This document shows, piece by piece, positions 15,837 through 24,031 of a stretch of 64,000 nucleotides of DNA; the first letter of the stretch is position 1; every line of letters starts with the position of its first letter. Origin of the DNA: Candidatus Defluviilinea gracilis (GTDB lineage Bacteria > Chloroflexota > Anaerolineae > Anaerolineales > Villigracilaceae). The position numbers were made by a program, and so were the translations under genes. Location: positions 124,001-188,000 of the forward strand of contig JADJWS010000002.1 in the NCBI GenBank assembly GCA_016716235.1. Direction: 5' to 3'. The notes beneath the pieces were generated by a model. It was given only the letters and a program-made list of their open reading frames with translations, was not told where the DNA came from and searched no databases.

Positions 15837-17027
15837 TCAAAATAACATATTGCCAGAGTCAATTGGTGCGCAGTTGATCGTATGAATTTGCTTTGCTTCT
15901 TTACCAAGCCAAGATTTTGCTTCTTCTTGAATAATTGAAATATATTTTGGATTTTGTTCAAGTAATACAAATCGTCGGTGAAGTTTGACGGCGGCTTTTC
16001 CGACTGTGCCAATTCCAGCAAACGGGTCAAGTACGACGTCGCCTTTGAATGAATAATATTTGATTACCCTTTCTGCCAATTCGACGGGAAAAATGGCAGG
16101 GTGTCTGTGATCATGAGCGGGAGTGATCTTCCAAATATTAGTGCGATCATAACCATCGCCAACTTTTGACGCTTTCACAGTTTCTTTGTCTGGATGAGCG
16201 CGGATATTCCAATCAATTAGTTTTTCGGTATGCTTTCGGTATACCAAAATGTATTCTGTGACGGGAACAGGTTTGTATTGCAATGGATTTCTATCCGCTG
16301 CAAATCTCCTGCCGCGACCTGTTGCCCAGCCCGCGCCTTCTGGTTTTTCCCAAACGATATCGTCAATAAAGTCATAGCCTTCGTCGATGAATAATCTGTG
16401 CATATCAAAAGGCACCGCAATTCTGCGCGAGGCTTCATTGCGGCTTGCTCGACGTACAAGCACGGGGGAAATGTTCATTACAAAGAAACATCCTTCTGCC
16501 AAAACCCGATGCGCGTTTTGAATGACCTTTCGGATTTTTAGAAGATATTCTTCGTAAGTAACATAGTCGGTGTATTCTGGACGGGCATTGTAATAAGGCG
16601 GCGAAGTGAAAATTAAGTTAACGCTGCCTGCTGGAAGTTCTTGCAATAACTCTTCGCTGTCGCCCTGTGCGATTGTATTTCTCAGAGATGACAAAACGTA
16701 GCTACCATTTTGTTTCTTTGATTTAGTTTTTTTATGACCGTTTCGTCCGAGTAGACGTGATTCAAGAACTTCTGTGTTTGTGGATTTGTCTTCAACGATT
16801 AAAGAAGTATAGGCGTCAATTACCACTTCGCCAATTCGGTCATTTGATGTTTTCCCCACAAGCGGTACGCGCCAAATGTGATAACGATCGTCAACCTCTG
16901 GTAAACCAAAATCAATTGCTTTTTCTAATTTTGCTCGTTCAAGCCAAAAAGTAGCAACCTTCTTGGCAGATTTTACGTCCAAAACATTGTATTTTCTTTT
17001 TGTGGCAACCGTAGATTTCGTAAGCAT
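15837..17027 (-). CDS. Site-specific DNA methyltransferase (amino-MTase, TSPPY type)
   Basis: A 396-residue methyltransferase. The catalytic motif IV is TSPPY at residues 141-145, and the AdoMet-binding motif I is DPFAGIGTVG near residue 335, giving the beta-class order seen in N4-cytosine and some N6-adenine enzymes. An unusual N-terminal extension of about 110 residues precedes the domain and may help in target recognition. It is followed at nine bases by the restriction gene, so the pair is a restriction-modification system; upstream lies a small DUF2283 gene. Target sequence cannot be read from the protein. Confidence 0.88.
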   Translation of the reverse strand: MLTKSTVATKRKYNVLDVKSAKKVATFWLERAKLEKAIDFGLPEVDDRYHIWRVPLVGKTSNDRIGEVVIDAYTSLIVEDKSTNTEVLESRLLGRNGHKKTKSKKQNGSYVLSSLRNTIAQGDSEELLQELPAGSVNLIFTSPPYYNARPEYTDYVTYEEYLLKIRKVIQNAHRVLAEGCFFVMNISPVLVRRASRNEASRRIAVPFDMHRLFIDEGYDFIDDIVWEKPEGAGWATGRGRRFAADRNPLQYKPVPVTEYILVYRKHTEKLIDWNIRAHPDKETVKASKVGDGYDRTNIWKITPAHDHRHPAIFPVELAERVIKYYSFKGDVVLDPFAGIGTVGKAAVKLHRRFVLLEQNPKYISIIQEEAKSWLGKEAKQIHTINCAPIDSGNMLF

Positions 17028-17031
17028 GAAT

Positions 17032-17247
17032 TTATTTTACCATTGGAGAACTTGCAGGAATGTGTTGATAAAGCAATTCATCCATTTCCGCAAACTTGTC
17101 AGCGTGTTCGATGGTAATGCTGACAATAAACCCTTGATCGTCAAGATCAATGTAGAGATTTTCGTTTAATTCCCAAGTCTCAACAGATGGATTTTTGGAC
17201 AATTCCACTATTGCTGTGTCTGTTGCTTCAAAGTGCTTGATACGCAT
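17032..17247 (-). CDS. DUF2283 small protein
   Basis: A 71-residue protein with the DUF2283 pattern: DTAIVELSKNPSVETWEL, then LYIDLDDQGFIVSITIEHAD near the centre. The family is often found in antitoxin-like pairs with DUF4258 toxins; no such partner is visible. It precedes the methyltransferase by only four bases and may therefore be part of the restriction-modification operon, perhaps as a regulator (inference). Base composition is AT-rich like the two genes that follow. Promoters for it and priA must share the 73-base gap to 17321. Confidence 0.72.
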   Translation of the reverse strand: MRIKHFEATDTAIVELSKNPSVETWELNENLYIDLDDQGFIVSITIEHADKFAEMDELLYQHIPASSPMVK

Positions 17248-17320
17248 AGTCTTTGCCTAGTACTGAGCATACAGCCAAACCCTTCTTCCCGCAAGACTCC
17301 TGAAATTTCAAGATAAAATC

Positions 17321-19783
17321 ATGTCAATGACCTCCTTCGTTCAAATCGTCATCAACGTGCCAGCCATTGCGGGAGTGTTCGATTATGTCGTACCCCAATC
17401 CCTCGTGGGGATGGTGGGAGTTGGGCATTTGGTCATCGTCCCATTTGGCAAACAGACCGTGCAGGGAGTTGTCTTCCGCTTCATTGACCAGCCGTCTGTG
17501 CGCGATGTGAAAGAGGTCATCGAACTCGTTGACCCTGAGCCAGTTTTGACTCAAGCGCAGATCGCGTTGGCGGAGGCGATGGCAGAGTCCACACTCGCGC
17601 CGTTGGCGGCGGTGGTGGGATTGTTTTTGCCAGTGGGGTTAAGTCAACAAGTGGATACGCTTTACGATTTACGATTGTCGATTAACGATTTACGATTACC
17701 CGAGGGGAGTGGGATTAGCCCGAAGACTCAACGATTGACAATTGAAGATCGGTTGTTGAATCTGTTGCGAGTTAGAGGCTCATTGCGCGGACGTCAAATT
17801 GACACTCACTTCTCCAAAGTGGACTGGCGCAAGACGGCGGGATTTCTCGTGAGAAAAGGCGTGTTGTCGGCGCGGTCTGTGTTGCCGCCGCCGAGGGTGA
17901 GATCAAAGTTCATTCGCGTTGCCCAGCTTGCAGTCACACCAGAAGAAGCGGAAGTTGAGATGCCGACTCTGGGGATGAAGCAGACGCTCGCGCGTAGGCA
18001 GTCCGCGTTGCGATTCTTGATCCAGCAACCCGACGCGATCAACGTCTCGTGGGTGTACGCCGAAAGCGGATGCAATCTCGCCGACTTGCAAGAACTCGAA
18101 GAGCGCGGCTTGATTCGATTGTTCGAGAGCGAAGTGTTTCGTGATCCGTTGGAGAAAACAGGTAAACAGGTAAACAAGGAAACAAGTACACAAGTAATTG
18201 AACTTACACCTGAGCAGAGCTCTTCACTCAACGAAATCACAAAAGCAATACGCAGTACGCAATACGAAGTATTTCTTTTACATGGCGTCACAGGTTCAGG
18301 TAAAACAGAAATTTATTTACGCGCCGCTGAAGACGTGGTGAAGCGCGGAGGACAAGTGATCGTGCTTGTGCCTGAGATCGCGCTCACACCGCAGACCGTG
18401 CGACGATTCTTGAATCGATTCCCTGGGCAAGTGGGGCTTGTCCATTCGAAACTTTCGGAGGGCGAGCGATATGACACGTGGCGTCGCGCGCGCGCGGGCA
18501 AGCTCAAGGTCATCATCGGCGCGAGAAGCGCGCTCTTCGCGCCTCTGCCGAACATCGGTCTCATCGTTGCGGATGAATGTCACGACTCGTCGTTCCATCA
18601 AGCCGAGCCGCCGTTCTATCACGCGGTGGACGTGGCGCAGACGTACGCGCGTCTCTGCGGCGCGGTGTGTGTGCTAGGCTCTGCCACGCCGACAATTGAA
18701 CAGCGATTCAAATCCGAAACGAATCAACTTCATAAATTGGATTTACCCAAACGCATCGTCGAATCAGGATTGCCTCCCGTCCACATCGTGGACATGCGCG
18801 ACGAATTGAAAGCGGGTCAACGCGGGATCTTCAGTCGGCTTCTGCTTCGTGAACTTGAGTCCACGCTTCAGCGCGGCGAACAGGCGATCCTCTTCCTCAA
18901 CCGACGCGGGACTTCAACGTACGTATTCTGCCGCGATTGCGGACATGTGTTGAAGTGTCCCAACTGCGACACGCCGCTGACATTTCACACGGAAGATAAA
19001 GAACGATTGCTCTGTCACCACTGCGGATACGAACGCGGCAAGCCGAAGACTTGTCCGCAGTGTGGAGGGAAACAGATCCGCGAGTTTGGGCTCGGCAGTG
19101 AAAAGGTTGAAGCGGAAGTCAACGCGTTGTTCCCCAAAGCACGGACTCTGCGCTGGGACTGGGACACGACACGCCAAAAAGACGCGCACGAAATGATCCT
19201 CACACACTTTGCGAATCACAAAGCGGATGTGTTGGTCGGCACGCAAATGCTCGCCAAAGGATTGGACTTGCCGATGGTCACTCTTGTCGGCATCGTGCTT
19301 GCGGATGTGGGTCTGCATCTGCCTGATCCGTTCGCGGCGGAACGAGTCTTTCAAGTGTTGACTCAAGTGGCAGGGCGCGCGGGTCGCGGTGAACGCGGCG
19401 GGAAAGTTGTCTTGCAAACGTTTGACCCTGCGAATCAAGTCATCCAGTCTGCGGCGGGGCATGACGTGGACGGCTTTTATCAGCACGAGTTGGAGAATCG
19501 CAAGCGGCTAGGCTATCCTCCGTTCGCGCGTCTGGTGCGACTCGAATTCAGGAGCGACGACCAAGCGTCGGCTGAGAAAGAAGCGAAACGTGTTGCGGAG
19601 AAGTTGTCCATCGTCCATCGTCCATCGTCTAACGTCATTGGACCCGTCCCGTGTTTCTTTTCCAAAGTGGCGGGGTTGTATAGGTGGCAGATCATCCTGC
19701 GCGGATCGAATCCAAAAGAATTGTTGCGCGACGTAAAACTCGACGGTTGGCGCATAGAAGTTGATCCGATTAGTTTGCTATAA
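17321..19783 (+). CDS. priA: Primosomal protein N' (replication restart helicase)
   Basis: An 820-residue PriA, the 3'-to-5' helicase that reloads the replisome at stalled forks. Visible are the N-terminal DNA-binding part (VFDYVVPQSL, VIVPFGKQTVQGVVF), Walker A GVTGSGKTEIYL, the DECHD box, and the zinc sites CRDCGHVLKCPNCD and CHHCGY with CPQCGG. It is about 90 residues longer than the 732 of E. coli. The extra length is associated with four tracts of 7- or 8-base phased repeats that are read in frame (17661-17700, 18158-18200, 18246-18270, 19606-19630). These encode odd peptides such as LYDLRLSINDLRL. The frame is unbroken, so the protein is presumably active. Confidence 0.96.
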   Translation: MSMTSFVQIVINVPAIAGVFDYVVPQSLVGMVGVGHLVIVPFGKQTVQGVVFRFIDQPSVRDVKEVIELVDPEPVLTQAQIALAEAMAESTLAPLAAVVGLFLPVGLSQQVDTLYDLRLSINDLRLPEGSGISPKTQRLTIEDRLLNLLRVRGSLRGRQIDTHFSKVDWRKTAGFLVRKGVLSARSVLPPPRVRSKFIRVAQLAVTPEEAEVEMPTLGMKQTLARRQSALRFLIQQPDAINVSWVYAESGCNLADLQELEERGLIRLFESEVFRDPLEKTGKQVNKETSTQVIELTPEQSSSLNEITKAIRSTQYEVFLLHGVTGSGKTEIYLRAAEDVVKRGGQVIVLVPEIALTPQTVRRFLNRFPGQVGLVHSKLSEGERYDTWRRARAGKLKVIIGARSALFAPLPNIGLIVADECHDSSFHQAEPPFYHAVDVAQTYARLCGAVCVLGSATPTIEQRFKSETNQLHKLDLPKRIVESGLPPVHIVDMRDELKAGQRGIFSRLLLRELESTLQRGEQAILFLNRRGTSTYVFCRDCGHVLKCPNCDTPLTFHTEDKERLLCHHCGYERGKPKTCPQCGGKQIREFGLGSEKVEAEVNALFPKARTLRWDWDTTRQKDAHEMILTHFANHKADVLVGTQMLAKGLDLPMVTLVGIVLADVGLHLPDPFAAERVFQVLTQVAGRAGRGERGGKVVLQTFDPANQVIQSAAGHDVDGFYQHELENRKRLGYPPFARLVRLEFRSDDQASAEKEAKRVAEKLSIVHRPSSNVIGPVPCFFSKVAGLYRWQIILRGSNPKELLRDVKLDGWRIEVDPISLL
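17661..17700. repeat. Heptamer repeat inside priA
   Basis: Units of the ACGATTT/ACGATTA type repeat at 7-base phase. It sits in the region between the DNA-binding domain and winged helix. Further tracts in the same gene lie at 18158-18200 (8-base phase, GGTAAACA type), 18246-18270 (AATACGC type) and 19606-19630 (CCATCGT type). Confidence 0.8.
19606..19630. repeat. CCATCGT heptamer tract inside priA
   Basis: Three units of CCATCGT near the 3' end of priA. The same unit occurs in sbcC at 26327-26353 on the same DNA strand. Confidence 0.8.
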
Positions 19784-19797
19784 TCAATTTAAATTCG

Positions 19798-19940
19798 GTG
19801 GTCGAGTAGCCCTGAGCGAAGCGTAGCGAAGCGTAGCGAAGACGAAGGGCGTATCGAGACCACCATGCTAGCAAGAATAATTTTGTGACTTGTTGGTCTC
19901 GGTACGCCGCGAAGAACAAAAGCGCGGCTACTCGACCAAC
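19798..19940. repeat. Nested inverted-repeat element (143 bp)
   Basis: Outer arms GGTCGAGTAGC (19800-19810) and GCTACTCGACC (19927-19937); inner arms GTATCGAGACCA and TGGTCTCGGTAC. Inside lies a 10-base tandem GCGAAGCGTA. A CCTGAGCG...CGAAGGGC module is shared with 20959-21018, 30231-30268 and 60175-60226. Confidence 0.75.
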
Positions 19941-19959
19941 GAGGTTTAGAGGAGACATA

Positions 19960-20871
19960 ATGCAAGCATTTTCACGTGGTTGGTCGTTTCTCAAACAAGC
20001 CTGGGCGATGGCGTTCAAAGATAAAGATTTATTGAAGCCGTCAATTTACGCGTTGATCGTTGGGATGATCGTTTCGGTCATCGGTATCATCCCCATCATC
20101 GGCGTGGCGTTCCTGCTCGGCGATTCGCAATTCGGGCAGATTATCATAGGCATTCTCGGCTTGTTGATGATCTTTGTACAATACGTCATCACATATATTT
20201 TCTCGGCGATGACCGTGTACTTGATCTACGGCTATCTCGCCGAAGGCGACGGTCGCATGGATCATGCGTGGGCAATTGTGCGCCGCGACTTCTTCGACAT
20301 TCTCTCGCTCGCGCTGGTGTCCACACTCGTGACGTGGTTCCGCAACGCCACGCGCAACAACCGAGGGCGCAATAATTTATTTGCCAGCCTCGCCACTGGA
20401 CTCTTGCGTTCGCTCGGCGGCGTGTTGGAAGCGTTGTGGCTCGAAACGTCGTATCTCGTTTTGCCCGCGATGGTCATTGACGATCTGAACTTGAAGAACG
20501 GTTTACAACGCATCTGGAACATCACCAAACAAAACTTATTGTTGATCGGCATCGGCTTCGTCGGCATCCGCTGGGTGACGGGACTGATCGGCTTCCTCCT
20601 CGGCTTCGGCGGATTCATCATCGCGCTCGCCATCGGCGGCGGAGCAGTGTACGCGACTGGCGGTTTCGGCGTTGTTTCAATTGTGGCAATCGCTGTCGGC
20701 GTGTTCATCTTCTTTGCGCTCGTGATGATCGCAAGCGTCATCACTTCATATACAAACGCCGCGTATCACACCTGCCTCTATCTCTGGGCGCGCGAAGCCG
20801 AGAAAGCGCAAGTTGCTGGGCAGGATATTCATGTCGCCGCGCCCGCGCCTCTTGCGGCTGTTTTGGGCTAG
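19960..20871 (+). CDS. DUF6159 integral membrane protein
   Basis: A 303-residue protein that fits DUF6159: it opens FSRGWSFLKQAWAMAFKDKDLL, then has about six hydrophobic segments, including VGMIVSVIGIIPIIGVAFLL and YVITYIFSAMTVYLIYGYL, a polar loop with DHAWAIVRRDFFDIL, and the late motif YTNAAYHTCLYLWARE. The family is of unknown function and is common in archaea and Chloroflexi. AGAGGAG lies a few bases before the ATG at 19960; an upstream in-frame start would fall within the repeat element. The gene stands between two large repeat blocks. Confidence 0.75.
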   Translation: MQAFSRGWSFLKQAWAMAFKDKDLLKPSIYALIVGMIVSVIGIIPIIGVAFLLGDSQFGQIIIGILGLLMIFVQYVITYIFSAMTVYLIYGYLAEGDGRMDHAWAIVRRDFFDILSLALVSTLVTWFRNATRNNRGRNNLFASLATGLLRSLGGVLEALWLETSYLVLPAMVIDDLNLKNGLQRIWNITKQNLLLIGIGFVGIRWVTGLIGFLLGFGGFIIALAIGGGAVYATGGFGVVSIVAIAVGVFIFFALVMIASVITSYTNAAYHTCLYLWAREAEKAQVAGQDIHVAAPAPLAAVLG

Positions 20872-20877
20872 TTTCCG

Positions 20878-21018
20878 CGCTGAGCGGAGTGAGACCATGT
20901 TTTTTGGTCGAACGCAGTCGAAGCGCATACATCAACAATTGAAAGTTGGAATCACACGTGCCCTTCGACTTCGTTCCTCGTGGCGCTTTGCGCCACTCGT
21001 CACTCTGCTCAGGGCGAA
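20878..21018. repeat. Composite palindromic repeat block
   Basis: GCGCTGAGCGGAGTGAGACC faces GGTCGAACGCAGTCGAAGCGC (20878-20927), and CCCTTCGACTTCG faces CTCAGGGCG (20961-21017). The block fills the gap between DUF6159 and the phosphoribosyltransferase gene. Confidence 0.65.
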
Positions 21019-21027
21019 AATAAAAAT

Positions 21028-21534
21028 ATGCAACCCGAACCTCGACGCGAATTAATTTCATGGGATGAAGTGGATCGTCTCATTGACCATCTCATCCCGC
21101 AATTCAAACGCGAATTCACCGCGATGGTCATCATCACGCGCGGCGGCATCGTCCCTGCGGGCATGCTTGCCGAAGCGATGGACATCACGCACGTCCTCAC
21201 CGCGGCGGTAGACTTCCCCGCGCAACTCGCCAAAGAAAAATCCATCATGGCGTGGCCCGAGTTCATCCAATTCCCCGCCGACGAAAAAATGCGCGGTCGC
21301 CCAACTCTCATCGTGGACGACATCTGGGGATCGGGTCGCACCATCACCGCGGTCAAGAATCGCGTCTCTGCCGCGGGCGGCTTCCCCGAAACGTGCGTCC
21401 TGCATTTCAACCCGTATCGAAACCTGTTCGGCAACAATCGCCCCGATTACTACGCCGCCGTCACCGACGCCTACATCGTCTACCCGTGGGAAGTGGATCG
21501 GGGAACGGATCAAGTTTTGCTCGGAGAAATATAA
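21028..21534 (+). CDS. Phosphoribosyltransferase
   Basis: A 168-residue type I phosphoribosyltransferase. The PRPP-binding signature is TLIVDDIWGSGRTITAV near residue 95, and MVIITRGGIVPAGMLAEAM near residue 35 supplies the PPi-binding loop. The closest general type is the xanthine/guanine phosphoribosyltransferase-like group, which salvages purine bases, but substrate specificity cannot be assigned. Start at 21028 is the only ATG before the conserved region apart from ones inside the repeat block. It is a single gene ended by a strong bidirectional terminator. Confidence 0.85.
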   Translation: MQPEPRRELISWDEVDRLIDHLIPQFKREFTAMVIITRGGIVPAGMLAEAMDITHVLTAAVDFPAQLAKEKSIMAWPEFIQFPADEKMRGRPTLIVDDIWGSGRTITAVKNRVSAAGGFPETCVLHFNPYRNLFGNNRPDYYAAVTDAYIVYPWEVDRGTDQVLLGEI

Positions 21535-21538
21535 CCAT

Positions 21539-21569
21539 GATCGTTCAGCAGTTGAACTGCTGAACGATC
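21539..21569. repeat. Perfect hairpin with GCAGTTGAACTGC core
   Basis: A 31-base palindrome with 15-bp arms around a single central base. Its 13-base core is shared (as its complement) with the hairpins at 28354-28378 and 48373-48419, while the outer arms differ. Confidence 0.85.
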
Positions 21570-21582
21570 GAAATGGGATAAC

Positions 21583-21615
21583 AAAAAATCCCCGAAAATT
21601 CATCGGGGATTTTTT
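21583..21615 (+). terminator. Bidirectional rho-independent terminator
   Basis: AAAAAATCCCCGA and TCGGGGATTTTTT form a perfect 13-bp stem over a 7-base loop. A tracts on one side and T tracts on the other serve the convergent genes on both strands. Confidence 0.92.
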
Positions 21616-21726
21616 GTCGCTTCCTTCTCGACGGGACGGCTGATTCAGTTTCCTGATTCCTTTTCGCCGCCCCATCCGATCTGTGTAGCCAGCGTCCTCT
21701 AACGCTGGCGATTGTTTATCCAACCG

Positions 21727-22173
21727 TTACGGCAACGCCTCGAAACCTGAGATGCTGTAATACATTTCCTCATCAGCGATTTGCTGACTGATATCAATAG
21801 CCACCTCCGCAGGGAAGCCGTACGTCGCATCATACGTCACGTTGACCGAGTCCGCGCCTTCTTTGATTGCCGCGTCGATCTCTGCAAAGAGCAGGTCTAT
21901 CGTCGCGTGAGGCGCGAAGAACGCATAATTCGGATCGGTGTCAAGCACGAGAGTTCCGTCCGCGGTCGCCATGTGAACGATCTGACCGTCTTTCACTTCA
22001 ACAGTCAACGGCATCTGGTCGCGGAACGCGCAGAAACAGCTGATGTTCAACTCGAAACGATAATGCGTGATGTTGGCATCCTCCCATTTTTGCTGGTTGC
22101 GCGAGAGTTCGCTCCCGCCAGCCGAGCAAGCCACTAGAATAAAAGCGAGTACGATAAGAATTAACTTTTTCAT
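21727..22173 (-). CDS. DUF6174 lipoprotein
   Basis: A 148-residue exported lipoprotein. KKLILIVLAFILVAC is a signal peptide with a lipobox Cys at residue 16. The body has the DUF6174 pattern: NITHYRFELNISCFC, MPLTVEVKDGQIVHM, and a late DSVNVTYDATYGFP. The ATG at 22173 is set by AGGAG upstream (AAGGAGACAAAATG) and by the signal peptide; an in-frame extension upstream would bury the signal. The family has no known function. It lies at the 3' end of a minus-strand run that begins with sbcC, separated from it by a repeat-filled gap. Confidence 0.82.
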   Translation of the reverse strand: MKKLILIVLAFILVACSAGGSELSRNQQKWEDANITHYRFELNISCFCAFRDQMPLTVEVKDGQIVHMATADGTLVLDTDPNYAFFAPHATIDLLFAEIDAAIKEGADSVNVTYDATYGFPAEVAIDISQQIADEEMYYSISGFEALP

Positions 22174-22237
22174 TTTGTCTCCTTGTCCAGAAGGACGACG
22201 GTGTATGAAAAAATGTTCCTCGAAATGACGTGAGTTC

Positions 22238-22400
22238 AATCCCGAAGGGATGGCAGGATTGTTGAACATGACCCGAGTCGCCATCAAATCCCGAAGGGAT
22301 GACATACCTTCACGAAAAACCCATGACACCCCTTCGGGGTTAGACCGCCTATTTTGTGCTCTACCATCATTTCACTCCTTCGGAGTTTCAACCATCATGC
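22238..22400. repeat. Cluster of CCCGAAGGGATG-type palindromes
   Basis: Four short palindromic units: CCCGAAGGGATG twice (about 22242 and 22293), CCCCTTCGGGG (about 22331) and CTCCTTCGGAG (about 22376). The last unit borders the 3' end of the PCu(A)C gene. Confidence 0.7.
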
Positions 22401-22834
22401 CCGCCATGCTCATCTGCCCCTTCTTGCACGGGGACGTGTAGAACAATATCCTCGCTGTTCTTGAAGTGCAAAACGACCTCCACCATATCTCCTACTTTCG
22501 CCTCTTCCTTGAGACCCACCAACATCACATGCAAGCCGCCCGACGCAAACTCCACATCCTCGCCCGAAACCAGCGGCACCGACTCGACCATCCGCATCTG
22601 CATCACATCGCCCGCCATGCTCGTCTCGTGGATCTCCACCGCCGCCGCGATCTCCGTCGAAACGCCGACCAGTTCATCGTCCGCCGAATAATTGTGGATC
22701 ACAAAATACAACGCGCTGTTTCCGCCCTGTGGGGCGGACCTTATCCACGCGTCGCGAATCTCAATCCCCTCCTTAGGCGCGCAGGCGGCAACCAACAGAA
22801 AAATACTGAACAGCACGATCGACTTTTTTTTCAT
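22388..22834 (-). CDS. PCu(A)C copper chaperone lipoprotein
   Basis: A 148-residue exported protein of the PCu(A)C family, which delivers Cu(I) to the CuA site of cytochrome c oxidase. A lipoprotein signal (KKKSIVLFSIFLLVAAC) is followed by IEIRDAWIRSAP. The copper ligands are in place: HETSM then MQMRM, and later GLHVMLVGL, the H-Met pairs of the family motif. The C-terminus is His/Gly-rich (DEHGGHDG) and lies next to a repeat. AAAAGGAA precedes the ATG. The glycosyltransferase gene upstream is only 21 bases away. No cox or Sco gene is present in the window. Confidence 0.88.
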   Translation of the reverse strand: MKKKSIVLFSIFLLVAACAPKEGIEIRDAWIRSAPQGGNSALYFVIHNYSADDELVGVSTEIAAAVEIHETSMAGDVMQMRMVESVPLVSGEDVEFASGGLHVMLVGLKEEAKVGDMVEVVLHFKNSEDIVLHVPVQEGADEHGGHDG

Positions 22835-22855
22835 TTTAGATTCCTTTTCGTTGAA

Positions 22856-24022
22856 TTATTTGAGTTGGGCATAATGCCTTCCGCGCCAACTGACGCCTTT
22901 GCCCGAAAGCGTCAGCCATGCGGATGCGATCATCATCGCGGCGAAGATGCCCGCGCCAAGAGGTGTGGAGAGCGAATAGAGCGGAGAAATTCCCATTTGA
23001 CTCGCCGCCCATCCGCGCGCGATCAGAATCGCACCCCAAAGGGTCAGCGCTTCGGTGAGAACGATCAGCGCGATCAATCCGCCGCCGTTAATCATCCATA
23101 GCAACCCCAATCCCAGCCAGATCGGTAGGAGTAACGCCGCCATCAACGCCAGCGACGCTCCAATGACTCCGAGCCACATCAAGACAGGTTGACCGCGAAG
23201 CCCGAGGTACATATTCTTTGTCCAGCCTTCCCACATGGAACTTAACGATGTGTACATTCGTGTGCTAATGAGCGCAGTCCCGTCGGCAAGCGCGAGACGA
23301 TCCCCGCTCCACTTGACGCGCTCCGCCAGAGCTTGATCTTCGACGATCTGGTCGCGCACGCTGGCATGCCCGCCGATTTTCTCGTAGACCTCGCGGCGGA
23401 TGAGGATGAATTGTCCGCTGGCGATGGCGTCTTTGTAAGTCGGGTCGTTTACTTTGCGCGGATTAAAACCGACCGACAGCGCGGTGACCACAATGGGCAT
23501 AACGGCTTTCTCCCAAAACGATCCCATGATCTGACGGTGAAGCGTGGTAAACAAATCCGCTTGAACCTCCATCGCTTTGACGTAGCAGGAGGAGAGCGCT
23601 TGCGGCGAAAGAAAAGTGTCCGCGTCTACGAAGCATAGCCACTCGCCTCGCGCCGACGTGGAGGCTTGGTGCAAGGCGTGAGGTTTGCCGACCCAGCCCG
23701 AAGGGAGGTCCGACCCGCTGATGGGGTGGAGGCGTGAATCGAGGGTGGCGAGTTCCGCCAAAATGCGAGGAGTCGCGTCGGTAGAGCGATCATCCAGAAC
23801 GATAATCTCGAAGTTTGGATAATTCTGCATGAGCGCCGATTCGACGCACACCCGGATATTCTGCTCCTCGTTCCGCGCGGGAATGCAGATCGAAATGAGC
23901 GGCGCGTTTTGCGGAGGCGACGCGGGTTTGACGATGATGTCAATGCGGGAATGGCTGTGCAGCCAATAGACTACGACAATTCCCCCGATGCAAAAAACTG
24001 ATGAAAGGACAAGATAGATCAT
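22856..24022 (-). CDS. Membrane glycosyltransferase family 2
   Basis: A 388-residue GT2 enzyme. An N-terminal membrane helix is followed by the nucleotide-sugar domain (ISICIPARNEEQNIRVCVES, IIVLDDRSTDATP, and the DxD-like VDADTFL) and by three or four C-terminal helices (from about 270). WEGWTKNMYLG may serve as the acceptor-side motif. The organisation resembles hopene-associated HpnB or carotenoid glycosyltransferases (CrtQ-type), so the acceptor may be a membrane lipid; this is inference. It starts nine bases after the sbcC stop, so the two probably share a transcript. Confidence 0.87.
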   Translation of the reverse strand: MIYLVLSSVFCIGGIVVVYWLHSHSRIDIIVKPASPPQNAPLISICIPARNEEQNIRVCVESALMQNYPNFEIIVLDDRSTDATPRILAELATLDSRLHPISGSDLPSGWVGKPHALHQASTSARGEWLCFVDADTFLSPQALSSCYVKAMEVQADLFTTLHRQIMGSFWEKAVMPIVVTALSVGFNPRKVNDPTYKDAIASGQFILIRREVYEKIGGHASVRDQIVEDQALAERVKWSGDRLALADGTALISTRMYTSLSSMWEGWTKNMYLGLRGQPVLMWLGVIGASLALMAALLLPIWLGLGLLWMINGGGLIALIVLTEALTLWGAILIARGWAASQMGISPLYSLSTPLGAGIFAAMMIASAWLTLSGKGVSWRGRHYAQLK

Positions 24023-24031
24023 AGCGGGCGG

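Noticed and set aside
22250..22441. Short open frame between the two lipoproteins
   Set aside because: It is made of CCCGAAGGGATG-type repeats and lacks any coding signature.
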